This document shows positions 1 through 11,300 of a stretch of DNA of 64,000 nt, piece after piece. Position 1 is the first letter of the stretch, and each line of letters begins with the position of its first letter. Origin of the DNA: Terfezia claveryi (taxonomy: Eukaryota; Ascomycota; Pezizomycetes; Pezizales; Pezizaceae); NCBI GenBank assembly GCA_015179025.1, contig WHUX01000007.1, positions 62,001 to 126,000 on the forward strand, in the 5' to 3' direction. Both the position numbers and the translations under genes were made by a program. The notes beneath the pieces were generated by a model that did not search any database, had not been told where the DNA came from, and was given only the letters and a program-made list of their open reading frames with translations.

Positions 1-1
1 C

Positions 2-307
2 GAGCCGCAAGAGGCGGCCTATGTACATCAGCACCTTAGGCTGAGAAAAGACAATAGCGCAATCCGCTTCATCGACGATCTTACTTTCTTATTAGTGCAA
101 GTCTGGATGAGGTTACATGACGGTCACGAGTTGTATTGCACAAGCCAATGCACCTATCGTGAGGAAATGGGAGCTAGACTCAGAGCACTATACGTCTACG
201 GATGTCTTGCCCCTGCCAACTCTTACGACGGAGAGCCCAATACCCCGCTTCAGGAGATCCTCGAGGAACATCTTGTAGATGGAGATATACTTTACTACAG
301 ACAATAG
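2..307 (+). CDS. 3' end of an unidentified protein-coding gene (partial)
   Basis: One reading frame is open from base 2 to a TAG at 305-307 (101 codons visible), so this is the terminal exon, or part of it, of a gene that begins left of the window. The visible C-terminus is mixed and globular-looking, with two cysteines (in YCTSQC) and an acidic end finishing ILYYRQ. No signal peptide, membrane segment or known domain is recognisable. An internal GTG or ATG start near 95-110 is possible but unnecessary, because the frame continues upstream to the window edge. I do not recognise the family. Confidence 0.55.
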   Translation, partial: EPQEAAYVHQHLRLRKDNSAIRFIDDLTFLLVQVWMRLHDGHELYCTSQCTYREEMGARLRALYVYGCLAPANSYDGEPNTPLQEILEEHLVDGDILYYRQ

Positions 308-1032
308 AGCGTGGAAAATATTTCAAGTGGACGACAACCTTATTTACCAGGTAGAGGGATAGGGTACATTTTCGGAGGCATATATGAATTATTTATGTGT
401 TTTTGAAGCCTTGAGAGACTAATCTCAACGAACCACGTTCTCCTTTCTATTATTTTACTTCCCTGTTCATGCTTTCGTCTATTTTTTTTTTCAAGACTGG
501 AACAACTTCCGCCTCGCCTCATATTCATTTCACTAAATTCTTTTCTAAAATCTCGCAAATCATATTGTGATAGCATGGCTGTGGACCATGAGCTGTCCTT
601 TGATTTTTCGACTTTCTAGTTAGTCTATATCTTTTCCAACCCTCTTTCTTATATTCTTTAAATGATGATCTCCGTAGGCCCAAGAATTTAGTTTCAGATA
701 TGATATGACGCTAGAGTATGTGGTATCCTACCTAGGTACTTTCTATTTATTTATATGTATATCTTTCATCTATGGGACGCCTACATTTCTACGGAGTCAG
801 CATGGACTGCGTAACAACCTCTGGAACCGGTACTGGATCTAGATGCTCTCATATGTGCGCATATCAGGTCTAGGAAGACAGAATGAAACGCAGTAGTCAA
901 AAATTTGCCAATAAGAATCGATATTAATCAGGGCCGCGAGTAGTTAAAACAGCTAGTCTGCATCAATCATGTACACTTACGTACATATATCGGCAACAAT
1001 CATTGCAATTGATTGCTATGCCTTTAAGTACT
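308..1032. other. Intergenic, no gene seen
   Basis: AT-rich sequence with stops in all frames, a T9 run near 483 and a pyrimidine-rich patch downstream of the first gene, probably its 3' UTR and terminator region. Nothing else is supported. Confidence 0.5.
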
Positions 1033-1341
1033 TCAAATGTAAGCGCTTATAATCCCATGAGTTTCATGGCAGGAGCTTGTGCATGATGAGTACATGAGTG
1101 CGTATCCAATTGCAACTGCAACGTGTTGGTACTTCCCTGATTAGAAAGTGAGCTAGCCAAGAGCAACTAACTTACTTGGGCAGTCACCAAATGAGGCAGC
1201 AGTCCTACCGTCAACAATAGCCTTGTTCGACGTTCTCCAACTATTTTGTACAATTTCAGGTCGATTTGTGAGATCTGGACATGGTAACCCCAGCTTATGT
1301 ATCAATATCCTAATCTTAACGACCACGTCATGACTAGCCAT
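1033..1341 (-). CDS. Possible small two-exon gene (90 aa), hypothetical
   Basis: On the minus strand an ATG at 1341 opens a frame to a consensus donor GTAAGT at 1175. Splicing to the AG at 1137-1138 (intron of about 39 nt) keeps the frame open for 30 further codons to a TGA at 1033-1035. The product would start MASHDVVVKIRILIHKLG and end with a Cys/His-containing tail. The donor is good, but the intron is shorter than others in the window and the protein has no recognisable domain. It may equally be a chance ORF. No neighbour suggests a function. Confidence 0.22.
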
Positions 1342-1552
1342 TGTACAATATCGAGTTCAGTTAGTGGCCATGATTCCATTAAATGCCCAATGATCCAACT
1401 ATCTCACTCCTAGTCAAGGCCATGAATACTGCCCTGTTGTGGGTGTATAAAACTTCACTATGACTATCATAGGTAATCCATCTTGCTACGTAGACACAAC
1501 TCACGCCAGCTCAGAGCTAGTGATTTCCTCTATACCCTACATTCAGAGAAAA

Positions 1553-2653
1553 ATGCCTGACAACTCTCCTCCGTATTCCAAAGGCTCGGCGTACAGTCTA
1601 GATTCTTATTCTGAAGGTTGGGTACGCTCAGATGCGGGAGAGGGCCCGAATTCAGTCCCGTTTCTACCAATACCCGAGCGATCCAGAGTACTCACATATT
1701 CGTCCGCTCCTGTACAGCACGGGGAAGCTCTCCCGTTGGAGGAGGACGACGACCATATCCTGGTCGACTGGGACAGCCAGGGGAATACCAATGCATGGGT
1801 AAACAAATATACCTCCGCCGATCCGCAAGAACTTTTCGAACCAGTATTGACTTGTAGAACCGCACCAAGTGAGGACGGTATGGAGGGCTATGTGTTGAAT
1901 AATGCAGGTGAGTATGTACTCGCTGGTGAGTCACTGTCAACGCCAGGAGGTGCTACTACCGATCTGTGGCCGCCGCAGGAGCACGATCTGCCCTCTCGGG
2001 ATTTGAGTTCGGCAAGTTCGTCTAGCTCGAGCTCATTGTCATGGGCGCCGCGTGCATCGATGGGCGATCGTGATCGAAGCTCTACGAGAAGTGAGGGAGA
2101 CTTGGGCACCATCAGAGGGGATCTGGAATCTTCAAAGGTGACTAGGGGACAAATGCTTTCGCAAGATATTCCAGTAGCTACTAGAAGATACAGGCGTATT
2201 GTGATGGACAGTTCATCTTCTGAGGATGCAAGAGAACCCCCATCTACCAAAAACTCCTCACACCGAAGTCAAGCAGGCGAGGAGAGGGCGAGGCGATTGT
2301 TTTTCTATGATGGAAGAGAGTCGCAGGGTAGTGAGTACCTACCCACTATGGTCCAGGATAGCAGACTAAGGGCTGTATGCATGCCAAATTTTATACAGGT
2401 TCTGCAGGCAAAACTTCAAGATCATTTTGTGAAGGTAGTGGAGCAAATTTTCCGGATGAAGGTGGCTTGCTTTGGAGTGATGGCAATGTGCATCCCTATC
2501 CTATTGATCTTGAGGGGGTTAATGTTGGGGTACCCATTGATGGTGGGGATGTGGCTGGAAAGGGAGGACACGTGTTCCTCTCGGGTGGCTTTTTGGCCGC
2601 GGGTGTTTGATATGTTGGTTAAACGGGACGAGTTTAGGTATGACAATTGTTAG
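1553..2653 (+). CDS. Ser-rich protein with one C-terminal membrane segment, hypothetical
   Basis: The frame is open from 1460, but the ATG at 1553 (MPDNSPPYSKG) is preferred: it has a purine-rich context (AGAGAAAA before it), and a TATAAAA at about 1447 lies only 13 bases before the ATG at 1460 but about 105 before 1553, a sensible promoter spacing. The protein is about 366 aa (397 from the upstream ATG). Most of it is low-complexity, with runs of Ser near the middle and acidic and Arg-rich patches, so probably disordered. One hydrophobic stretch (VACFGVMAMCIPILLILRGL, about 30 residues before a charged C-terminal tail) predicts a single-pass or hairpin membrane anchor. Family not recognised; a tail-anchored or organelle-membrane protein is an inference from topology only. 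Confidence 0.6.
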   Translation: MPDNSPPYSKGSAYSLDSYSEGWVRSDAGEGPNSVPFLPIPERSRVLTYSSAPVQHGEALPLEEDDDHILVDWDSQGNTNAWVNKYTSADPQELFEPVLTCRTAPSEDGMEGYVLNNAGEYVLAGESLSTPGGATTDLWPPQEHDLPSRDLSSASSSSSSSLSWAPRASMGDRDRSSTRSEGDLGTIRGDLESSKVTRGQMLSQDIPVATRRYRRIVMDSSSSEDAREPPSTKNSSHRSQAGEERARRLFFYDGRESQGSEYLPTMVQDSRLRAVCMPNFIQVLQAKLQDHFVKVVEQIFRMKVACFGVMAMCIPILLILRGLMLGYPLMVGMWLEREDTCSSRVAFWPRVFDMLVKRDEFRYDNC

Positions 2654-3191
2654 GGAGACAATAAGGTGAGGCCTTACGATGTGTTTGCATTTGGAACAAT
2701 AGTTTACTTATAAACATATCTCTATTCAAGTATCGATTTACATACATATCTGGTGACATGGCGCGGTCGAACATTTCACCTATTGAATTATTGCAAAATT
2801 AAATGAATACGACAAGCAGAGGTTTATACCTGGCCGGCCGGACCGATGCTATCATGACTATTTTGTGACTTGGATGTACATCGGTACTAAGTACTAGGTG
2901 GATTTGGGGATGCCAAGACACAAAGAGACAAAGAGCTATCAAAGAGAATGATATACGGATGACGTGTAAAAACTGCAGACTGACTGGAGACGAATATCTG
3001 GAGACGAATATTCAATGACCCACTACTAGACTACGAGGCTGAAACCTTGTTTACAGTAAGTGTATAATGTAGGATATCTGTAAAAGAGTCATTATAAACA
3101 AGCAGAAGGTGGGTATATAAAATCCTTGTAATAGAACGCCAATGTCAATAGTAGCCCAAAATATAACACCCAAACAGTTCAACGTTGTCAT
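2654..3191. other. Intergenic between convergent genes; 14-bp tandem duplication
   Basis: No ORF of note. A perfect 14-bp tandem duplication (CTGGAGACGAATAT) sits at 2984-2997 and 2998-3011. The rest is probably the two 3' UTRs. Confidence 0.5.
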
Positions 3192-4421
3192 TCATAATAT
3201 CCCAGCTAATATCAATGCTTGAACTGGTAAAATCTCGGCCAGCAGTATTTCATCCTCCTCCAGTAATCCCTCATCCTCCCTCTCTTCAGCCTTCTCAATA
3301 TCCTCCCTTACACTACCACCATCCTCTCCCTCTCCCTCTCCGTCTTTCCTTAGACTCGAACTCGAGCTACCCGAACCCCCCCCAGACTCTCCTTCTGACA
3401 GTTCCGGCACGTCTTCCTTTTTAACCATATTCTCCAGCTCCAATCCACTCATCATTTGACTGTACCGTTCATGATCCTCCCCAACTGTACTCAACCTTAT
3501 TCCCTCTAACTTCTTCAATGTATCCGAAATATCCTTTCTATTCTCAAGTTCATACACTTCCCGTGTTCTATACGATCTATCACTTGAGCCGGTATTCCGG
3601 CGGGATATTGGGGGGGGATTGGCAAAATCAAGTTTGTTGTGCGGCTGGGTGACGGTCAGGGATTCTAGCGGATGAGTAATGCGAACAATGGCTGGGGGGG
3701 TACGGTTGAGGCTGCGGCTGGAGGGATTGCTTCGGAGGGCACCAGACATCTTTGAGGAATTACTGGGACTCCTGGTCACTGTACTGGGGTTTCTGGTAAC
3801 TGAGCTGGGGTTGCGGGAGGGTATTGGGGTTCGCCCTAAGTCAGTCCGTTGTCTTCCTAAATTGGTAGTTGGGTTCTGCTGGCCATTGGCGTCCGTTGAG
3901 CCAGTTATGTTCTTGCCTTTGGTGGCCTTGTGGGTCTCGGCTCCTTTCCGCGCACCAAGGACACGGAAGGAGTCAGTTGGTCTCAACGCAGTTTTTAGTA
4001 CGGTGAAGGTCCGTTTCATTAACGGTGGTGGAGCTTCTGTATCTGGTTCTTGGTAGTATTCCAAAGCATATAGATTTCGTTCGTCAACCCCCAATGTCTG
4101 GAGCTCGACGTCTTGTTGTTCGCTTTGTTCAAGGATGCGGCGGAATGGAAAGAGCAAGATTTTCCAGGGTAGGACCATGCCAGCTAAGAAGAAGATTGTC
4201 TGGAGGAAGAGGTATGCTAGGAGGGCAATGCGTTGTGGTGAGGGGCGGTGTCCGGACTCGTAGGAGAAAAAGTTGTATGTGCCAATAAGGGTGAAGGAGG
4301 TGAGGAAGAAGAGGGCAGTGAAGAGGGCCCGGATGATGATGGAGGAGCCGGAGCTGTTAGCAGTGAGGTGTTTGTGGAGGAAGGAAGGGGAAGAAGCCGG
4401 GGTAGTTGAAGACTTTGACAT
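3192..4421 (-). CDS. Two-TM membrane protein with acidic/Ser-rich cytosolic tail, hypothetical
   Basis: Intronless frame of 409 aa starting at an ATG at 4421. The N-terminus is Ser/Thr-rich. Two hydrophobic segments follow, at about residues 28-50 and 64-92, joined by a short loop containing SYESGHRPS. The remaining 300 residues are hydrophilic, with several Ser/Pro/Asn repeats (NPSS, RNPST, RSPSN) and a very acidic C-terminus. This is the architecture of many small fungal integral membrane proteins of unknown role. It is divergently arranged with the THO2 gene, with about 920 bp between the starts. No catalytic motif is visible. A real gene is likely because the frame is long and compositionally consistent; function is unknown. 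Confidence 0.65.
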   Translation of the reverse strand: MSKSSTTPASSPSFLHKHLTANSSGSSIIIRALFTALFFLTSFTLIGTYNFFSYESGHRPSPQRIALLAYLFLQTIFFLAGMVLPWKILLFPFRRILEQSEQQDVELQTLGVDERNLYALEYYQEPDTEAPPPLMKRTFTVLKTALRPTDSFRVLGARKGAETHKATKGKNITGSTDANGQQNPTTNLGRQRTDLGRTPIPSRNPSSVTRNPSTVTRSPSNSSKMSGALRSNPSSRSLNRTPPAIVRITHPLESLTVTQPHNKLDFANPPPISRRNTGSSDRSYRTREVYELENRKDISDTLKKLEGIRLSTVGEDHERYSQMMSGLELENMVKKEDVPELSEGESGGGSGSSSSSLRKDGEGEGEDGGSVREDIEKAEEREDEGLLEEDEILLAEILPVQALILAGIL

Positions 4422-5339
4422 TGGGACGTGATTCGCTCAAAGTATTTCGCATAGATACGATACGTAACTGTAAGTGTATACATTGGGGAACCTAATATTC
4501 TTATATGTATTACCAAGCACATCAATGGTGTTCCTAAAATGTGGTTCTAGACTCGTTTCATCCTAAGGTATCCACAGCTAACTGGCCGTTGAAACAGCGG
4601 CATCTTGAAATGGCCAAAGAATGCTGCTTTGTCCCGGGGGATACGCCGGCTGGGATGCTCAGACAGGAGCACAATCAGGGTGTATCAGATCTGGCCAGTG
4701 TCAGGCTGGGGTGGCTTTGTGGCAGCAGGTGTTTGGTCGTTTCAGGTGTGCAGTGCATATCCATGTGCATATGCATATAGATCAAGTTGTCTGTGACGCC
4801 GGGGCTCCACATGACGCCAAGACCAGCCGCTGCGCTTAGTCACCCGACACGCCAAGCACACCTCCCTGTCCATCGCGCCTCCCCAGATCATTGTTCCAAT
4901 ATCCACCTGCATCCATTCCATCCACCCATCATACATACCTTCATTCCATTCAGACCACGAATTCGAACCTCAACGTCCGCTCCCTGTTCCATTCAGCCCT
5001 TCGGCAGCAGACAGCGGCGGATCAGCTCGCGACACTGCTCGCAGGCTCATCGCAGGAGATTGTTCTTGCCCTGGTTTTTCCATCGTTGGTCGGTTCCAAA
5101 TTCGACCCGGCTTGGGACAGTTCTGAAAGGAGCCCTCCTAGGCTTACAGCCTGCGCAGATCGCCCTATTCAATTAAGGTTCAAACAGGAATTGTACAGTA
5201 AACAATCCTCGGTCGCGCCTGTGTTTTGCCAGCAAACAGCTTCATCACTGCATGTTGCACTGCCTTACCCTTCTCCGTCACTCGCTCTGACCTTTACGAC
5301 TTAGTTCTCAATCATCTTCTCCATCATATACCATTCATT
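4422..5339. other. Divergent intergenic region upstream of THO2
   Basis: Shared upstream region between the minus-strand two-TM gene and THO2. The last 450 bases are C/T-rich, a typical fungal 5' leader or promoter; no clear TATA box is present near the THO2 start. Open frames here lack a coherent protein composition and are not called. Confidence 0.45.
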
Positions 5340-8300
5340 ATGCCTGGGCCTAATCGGAAACGAAAGTTCAGCAGTCAGACAAACGACCAACCAAGGCCTC
5401 CCCCACATTCTCCAGGCAATACACAGTCAGGCCAGTTCCTTGAGCAGCCAGGACAAAGTCGGCAAAATCAGAATGGTCGTGACATGCGTCATCAGAATCA
5501 GAGACGACAAGCCGGGCGTGGAGGTTGGGGTAATAGTAATAATCATCAAGCTGGTGGCGGCGGGGGTGGAGGCTCCGGTGGAGACAGAAGAGGTGGACAA
5601 GGTGGAGGTGGTGAAAGACAGTACCAACAACATACACAGACTGGATCGCGAGACCGGGCCGCACCACCACCCTTATCGGCCAACGCGCGACAGGTGCCAC
5701 CGTCCCCGGGGTCTACACCACAGACATCGCAAGTACCAACTCCGATACTTGCACCGGTCCAACAGCCGGCCCAGGATATCCCCAGTCCGACATCGGAGAA
5801 TCTTGGATTTTTCTATTGGGAGTACATCACAGACTCACTACTGAGGTACTGGGCGACTAGTGGAGAAGCGGCGATTATCCGACAAGCGGTTACCTTTCAC
5901 ACCCAGGATGATACCGAGAGGCTTTCGATACTCTTGCATGAGATTTTGCAGTCATGCATAACTTGCTCACGGTTAACTCCTCAAAATGCAGCTCGCCTTC
6001 TCATTAGAATTGTTAAAGAAACGACCCCCGATGGAGTAATTCTAGGAAATCCCACTTACCACACTCATACCCTACCGACCCTCCTCGTCTCTGCTTTATC
6101 CTTTTTTGAAAAGAGTGAAGACTCGCCTCTTTCTCCCAGAGTCCCGGAGCTTGTTCAACATCTTATCGAATCCCCTCTACTACCTGCATCATTTTTCCTA
6201 AATCACCTTGATTCACAAACCTTGGTTTCGTTGAATCTCGTTTCAGAACACTTCCCAAGAAAGACCATTCGTGTTTTCACCAATCTGATCTACAAGCAGC
6301 AGAAATACAACCTTTTACGGGAAGAATCCGAGGGTTATTCCAAACTCATAACCGAGTTTTTTACTAGCTCATATAGCCCTAGTCCGCTAGAAGTTGTTGA
6401 CAAGACATTGGATAATGTGAAGGCTCTTGTCGGCGCCTTTGATTTAGATCCAGGACGAGTTCTCGATGTTTTACTGGATACCTTTGCCTGTACCCTTGTT
6501 GCGAACTGTAGGTTTTTTGTCAGGATCCTCAAGGGTGGCCCATGGTGGCCAGAGGAACAGCCTTACAACGTCTTGATGGATGGGGACTTTTTTCAGACGG
6601 TACGAAATGCAACCGAGGGTACGGGAATGGTGGCGGAGGCCAAAGCATTCTTCCGCACCTTGTTTCAGTCAAAACGAGGTGGCAATAAAGTTGCAGCTCA
6701 ACTCTTAGGCTTCAAATTCCGCTATTACCAGCGGAAGGAGGTAAGGGATCAAATGCCGGATAATCTTCTGGTCCTTAGTGCCCTTCTTATCAAGATTGGG
6801 TTTGTGCGTTTGACGGATTTATGGCCACATTTGAGCCCCAGTGCCGACAAAACGGGGAAAAAAGTGGGAGAAGAAGAGGAGGGGGAGCTGGGCAGCGAAG
6901 AAGATGAGTATATGCAGGGTGTGTTGGAGAAATGGAGGAGGAGCATGGAGGAAAAGGCCGGGAGAGGGAAGATGAATGCCTTGATGATGGCTGGTGCCCT
7001 AAGCGACGATACTGTGCCTGCAAGTCTCGCAGCTTCAAGTTCACAGAAGGAGGGTGGGGCCACACCAGCAAGAGGCCAGGAGGGGGAAGGGACTAAAGCT
7101 GAGGAGAAGGAGAAAGAGAAAGAGAAGGAGAAGGAGAAGGCGAAGGAACCTCTGGACCAGAAAATACCTTTATTACGACACCTCTTGGCAATGGGAGCTT
7201 TGCCGGAGGCGATGTTTATTCTTGGGAAGTACGACTGGATATGTGGCCCTGAGCCTGACATTGCTGATCATATTCACCGTATCATGCATTTCAGCATTGA
7301 AGATGTTTATGCCCCTGCTAGACCCGCTCCTTTATTGACTGACAAGGTCGCCGGAATAAGCAAAAAGGTCCCAGAGTCGACAGCGTCGCCCACCCAGGTA
7401 CCAGGGACTCCCACATCCCAGGCCGCATTTGTCGGTGGGAAAACGAACCTTGTCGACCGTCCCAAACGCAAGGTTACTCGAACGCCCACAGTCTTTTGGT
7501 CTAGCAATAAAACGGATGATGTTGAGTTTCGGTTTTTCTGGGACGATTGGACGGACGGAGTACCTAAATGCAAGACAGTTGACGATGTTCTTCTGCTATG
7601 CAGAACACTGTTACGTTTTTCCGGGGTCAGAATTAGCAGGGACCCAGGGCTGATGGCAAAGATTTGCAGAATCGGTACAAAGAATGTGGAGGATGCCATC
7701 AAGGCTTGCAATGTTCAGCCATCGGTGTCAAAGTCACAGTCTGCTGACCATGGAAATATGGATGATGAGTGCTCTACAGAGGCGACAGTGAATGGAGACT
7801 CGTTAGACATGGAGGCAAAGAAAGCTAACAAAGAGAAGGTATCAGCAGCATGGCAACAGATTTTAAGGGAACTGATTCTGCCAGCAGTATCGTTGACGGG
7901 CTCAAATCCTGGTACTGTGGCTGAAGTTTGGACACTCCTCTCTCATTATCCCACAGAAACTCGATATTGCCTCTACGGGGAATGGTCTAATGTTCACTGC
8001 AAACGCATTACCGAGCTGAAGGCTAAGACATTTGAAGCCGAAAAGGAGACTAAAGACCTACTAAAAAGGATGAACAATAAAAATGTGAAGGAGATGGCTC
8101 GACCGCTGGCAAAGGTGGTAATGGGTAATCCGGCGACAGTCTTTGCTGTTATTTTGAACCAGATTGAAGCCTACGACAACTTGGTTGATTGCGTTGTCGA
8201 TGCCGCTAGGTATTTCACCGTGATGGGGTATGATGTCTTAGTATATACTATATGTACGCAGCTTGGTATCGGTACTGAAGGCAGAGGAGGACGAGGGGGG

Positions 8301-11300
8301 ATGGTATGCGTCGAAGGAGATGGCTCAATGGTGAGTACTATTCTTTGACTTCCTGAGTTTGTAAATGTTCTAATGCATTTTATAGCCCTCAGTATGTTCA
8401 CAGGGAAGATTCTCAAGCGGTATGCCGATGACATGGATCCTGCTCCAGTGCTAGAATATGTGGCAAATCAACTCCGCCGCAACAGCACAGTCGATCTCAT
8501 TGTTGTACAAGAAATTATTACCTCAATGGCTGGTATCGTCTCTGAGCAAAACTTGAACGATCATCATCTCCAAGCACTTGCTGGCGGAGAGGTTCTACGC
8601 CAACAAGTCCTTGCCAGCTTTCAGGATCGTCGTACCGAAGCGCGATCAACAACCCATCGTCTTATGAAGTCCCTTATCAATAGGAACTTAACTGGAGAGC
8701 TGCTAGTCCTAATAGCCCAACAGAGACAGCACGTTATTGCTGATGGTGGAGCTGGGGAAGGCGGGGACATGCCCCTGAAGGTTCTTGGGAATTTGTTTGA
8801 TGAAATTCACAACGTCCTGGCTATGTATCTGGAACTGCTCAACAGCGGTTTAAGCAGGGACAAGTGGCTAAAGGAGATACCGGACTTGAAGAGTCTCTGT
8901 ATGGGGTATGGTTTGGAGCCTGCTATCGCTTGGTGGATTAATAGAAGTAGCATTGTCAGGATGATGAGGTTGGACGACGATAGAAGAGCGAAGGAGGCAA
9001 AAACCATAATCCCTGCTATTGAAGCCAGTGTTGTCACGGATACTGATGGAGACGTTCACATGGCTACAGTGGAGAATGGGGTTAAGGCTAATGGCATCAA
9101 ATCAGTCAATGGGGTGCTCAAGGACGAAGATACGCCCATGCAGGATGCCGATTCACCAGTTGAAGAGAGAGAAAAGCCTGACTTGACCGCTGTTCAATCT
9201 CCGACTGCAACCAAGGCTGTGAAGAAACTTCCCTGGCACCCAGTGCTTGAGAAAGTGATGTACGACATTCAAGATGTTGCGCCTCCAGAAGTCTGGACAA
9301 AATTCAGTCTGCCGTTCTATGTCACTTTCTGGCAACTTTCAGTTTACGACGTCTTTGTGCCCATGGCCAGCTATGAAAATGAGATCAGTGGCGTCCGCGA
9401 TCAAATACTTGCGCTCGACAAGGACAGAAGCGACAGGAGCAGTGGTAGTTCCGAAAAAAGGCGTGAAGAGCGGGAGCGATTAATGAGCCTGAATGAGAAG
9501 CTCCAGTCGGAGTTGAAGTCACATATCAAAAACCATCGAATTACGCGAAAGAGACTCTCCCTGGAACGTGACCACTGGTTTACTGATGAGCGCTTTAAGC
9601 CAGCTGATATTGTCTCCAATTTTATACAGTACTGCGTTTGGCCTAGGATCCTTCTCTCACCGAACGACGCTAGCTTCTGCGCGAAGTTCATTCGACAGCT
9701 CCATGGACTTGGTACGCCAAAATTTTCTACGCTGGGCGTCTACGACAATATCTTTGGCAAGAATCTTTCCACGGCTATCTTCATGTGTACTCAACGTGAA
9801 GCGGAAAATTATGGGCGATTCCTGAACGAAATCCTCACTGATCTCCATGCGTGGCATTCCGATAAGAAGAAATATGAGCAGGAAGCACATGGAAATAATC
9901 TACCAGGATTTCAGGCAAAGGGTCAGCCGCTTGATTGGGAGGATTTCAGAAAGCTTCTCTACAAGTGGCATAAGAATCTGAACTCGGCATTCAAGCTCAG
10001 CTTCTCTAACAGCGGTGTAGGCAATACAGGGGCTCCGGGCGAGTTTATGCGTATCAGGAATGCATTCATTGTACTGAAATGTATTGCCCCTAATTTCCCT
10101 AAAGTTGAGTGGATTGGCAAGACAATGTTGGAGAGGGTACAGACGATTGCCAATAGTGACAAGAGGGAGGATTTGAAGATCGCCGCCGTTGCACTGGTCG
10201 GAATTCTCAAAAGAGGCGAGAAGGGTGGCAGAGATAGGAAGGGCTGGATGCTTGTTCCCGAGTTCCAAAAGGTAAAATCTACAGTATAAGTATCTATTAG
10301 AATTTTACTAATTATCTATCTTAGACCGACTTGTCCAGAGCAGCGTCTACAGCGACTCCTTCGGAAACCCCTAAGCTTGCGAATGCAGTTCCGATCATTC
10401 TGGAGACAGATGCGACAATGACTTCCGCTCCTCCACTAGACAAAGCTCTAGAGAAAAATGTCGCAGCGCCCGAGTTTAAGCCAACGCCAACGTAAGTCAC
10501 TTAATAATAGAAGAAAGCATACACAGGCTAATACGACCATAATGCCACAGAGGGCCAGCGTCCCAACAACAAGATCAATCAGCCACCATCGGAGGAGGAA
10601 GGGGAGTGGCATCCAATAGTAAGTTGGATGTGGAGGATGGCGAGGTGGAGGAAGAAAGGAATAAAGTGGCTAAGTCAGTTTCAGCTACTCAAACACCTCG
10701 GGGATTACCGAATAAGCCTCACTTTCCAGTTCGAGCTCCGGACGGAAGATTGCAAACCTCGAATACAAGGACGTCACTTCGTGAAGACGCACGTGAACAG
10801 AGCAATCAACTGAGAACTCAGACCTCGCGGAGGAATGATACTGGATCACCTGCAACATCGACGGCTAGAAATCCACCACCCGCAGCCCGAGGTGCGCCGC
10901 AGGATTTGAATGGAACCAAGAATACCCCGCAGCATAAGCTACCGGAGCGACCTGAATTACCTATCCCACCCCCACGATCTGACAGACGACAGGACAGAAG
11001 GATGGCCGAACAGGACGGTGGGCGTGACATAGGACGGGAAGGAAGGTTGGACAATCGACTTGATGCTCGCGCACCAGACAAATCAGATAGATTGCCGAGT
11101 GACAGAAGGCCGCTTTCACCACGACGAGATGGCCGTGATCGCAGAGATGATCGCATGTCGAACAGGGACGATGGAAGAGGGCTGCCATCTCAGCAGGCAC
11201 AGCCCCAAGAAGTGCAGCGAATTGACTCACGAGTGGGTACTGAGGGGTCTAGGAATCTACCGGATAAACCCAATTATCGTGGACAACCCCCCCAAGATCG

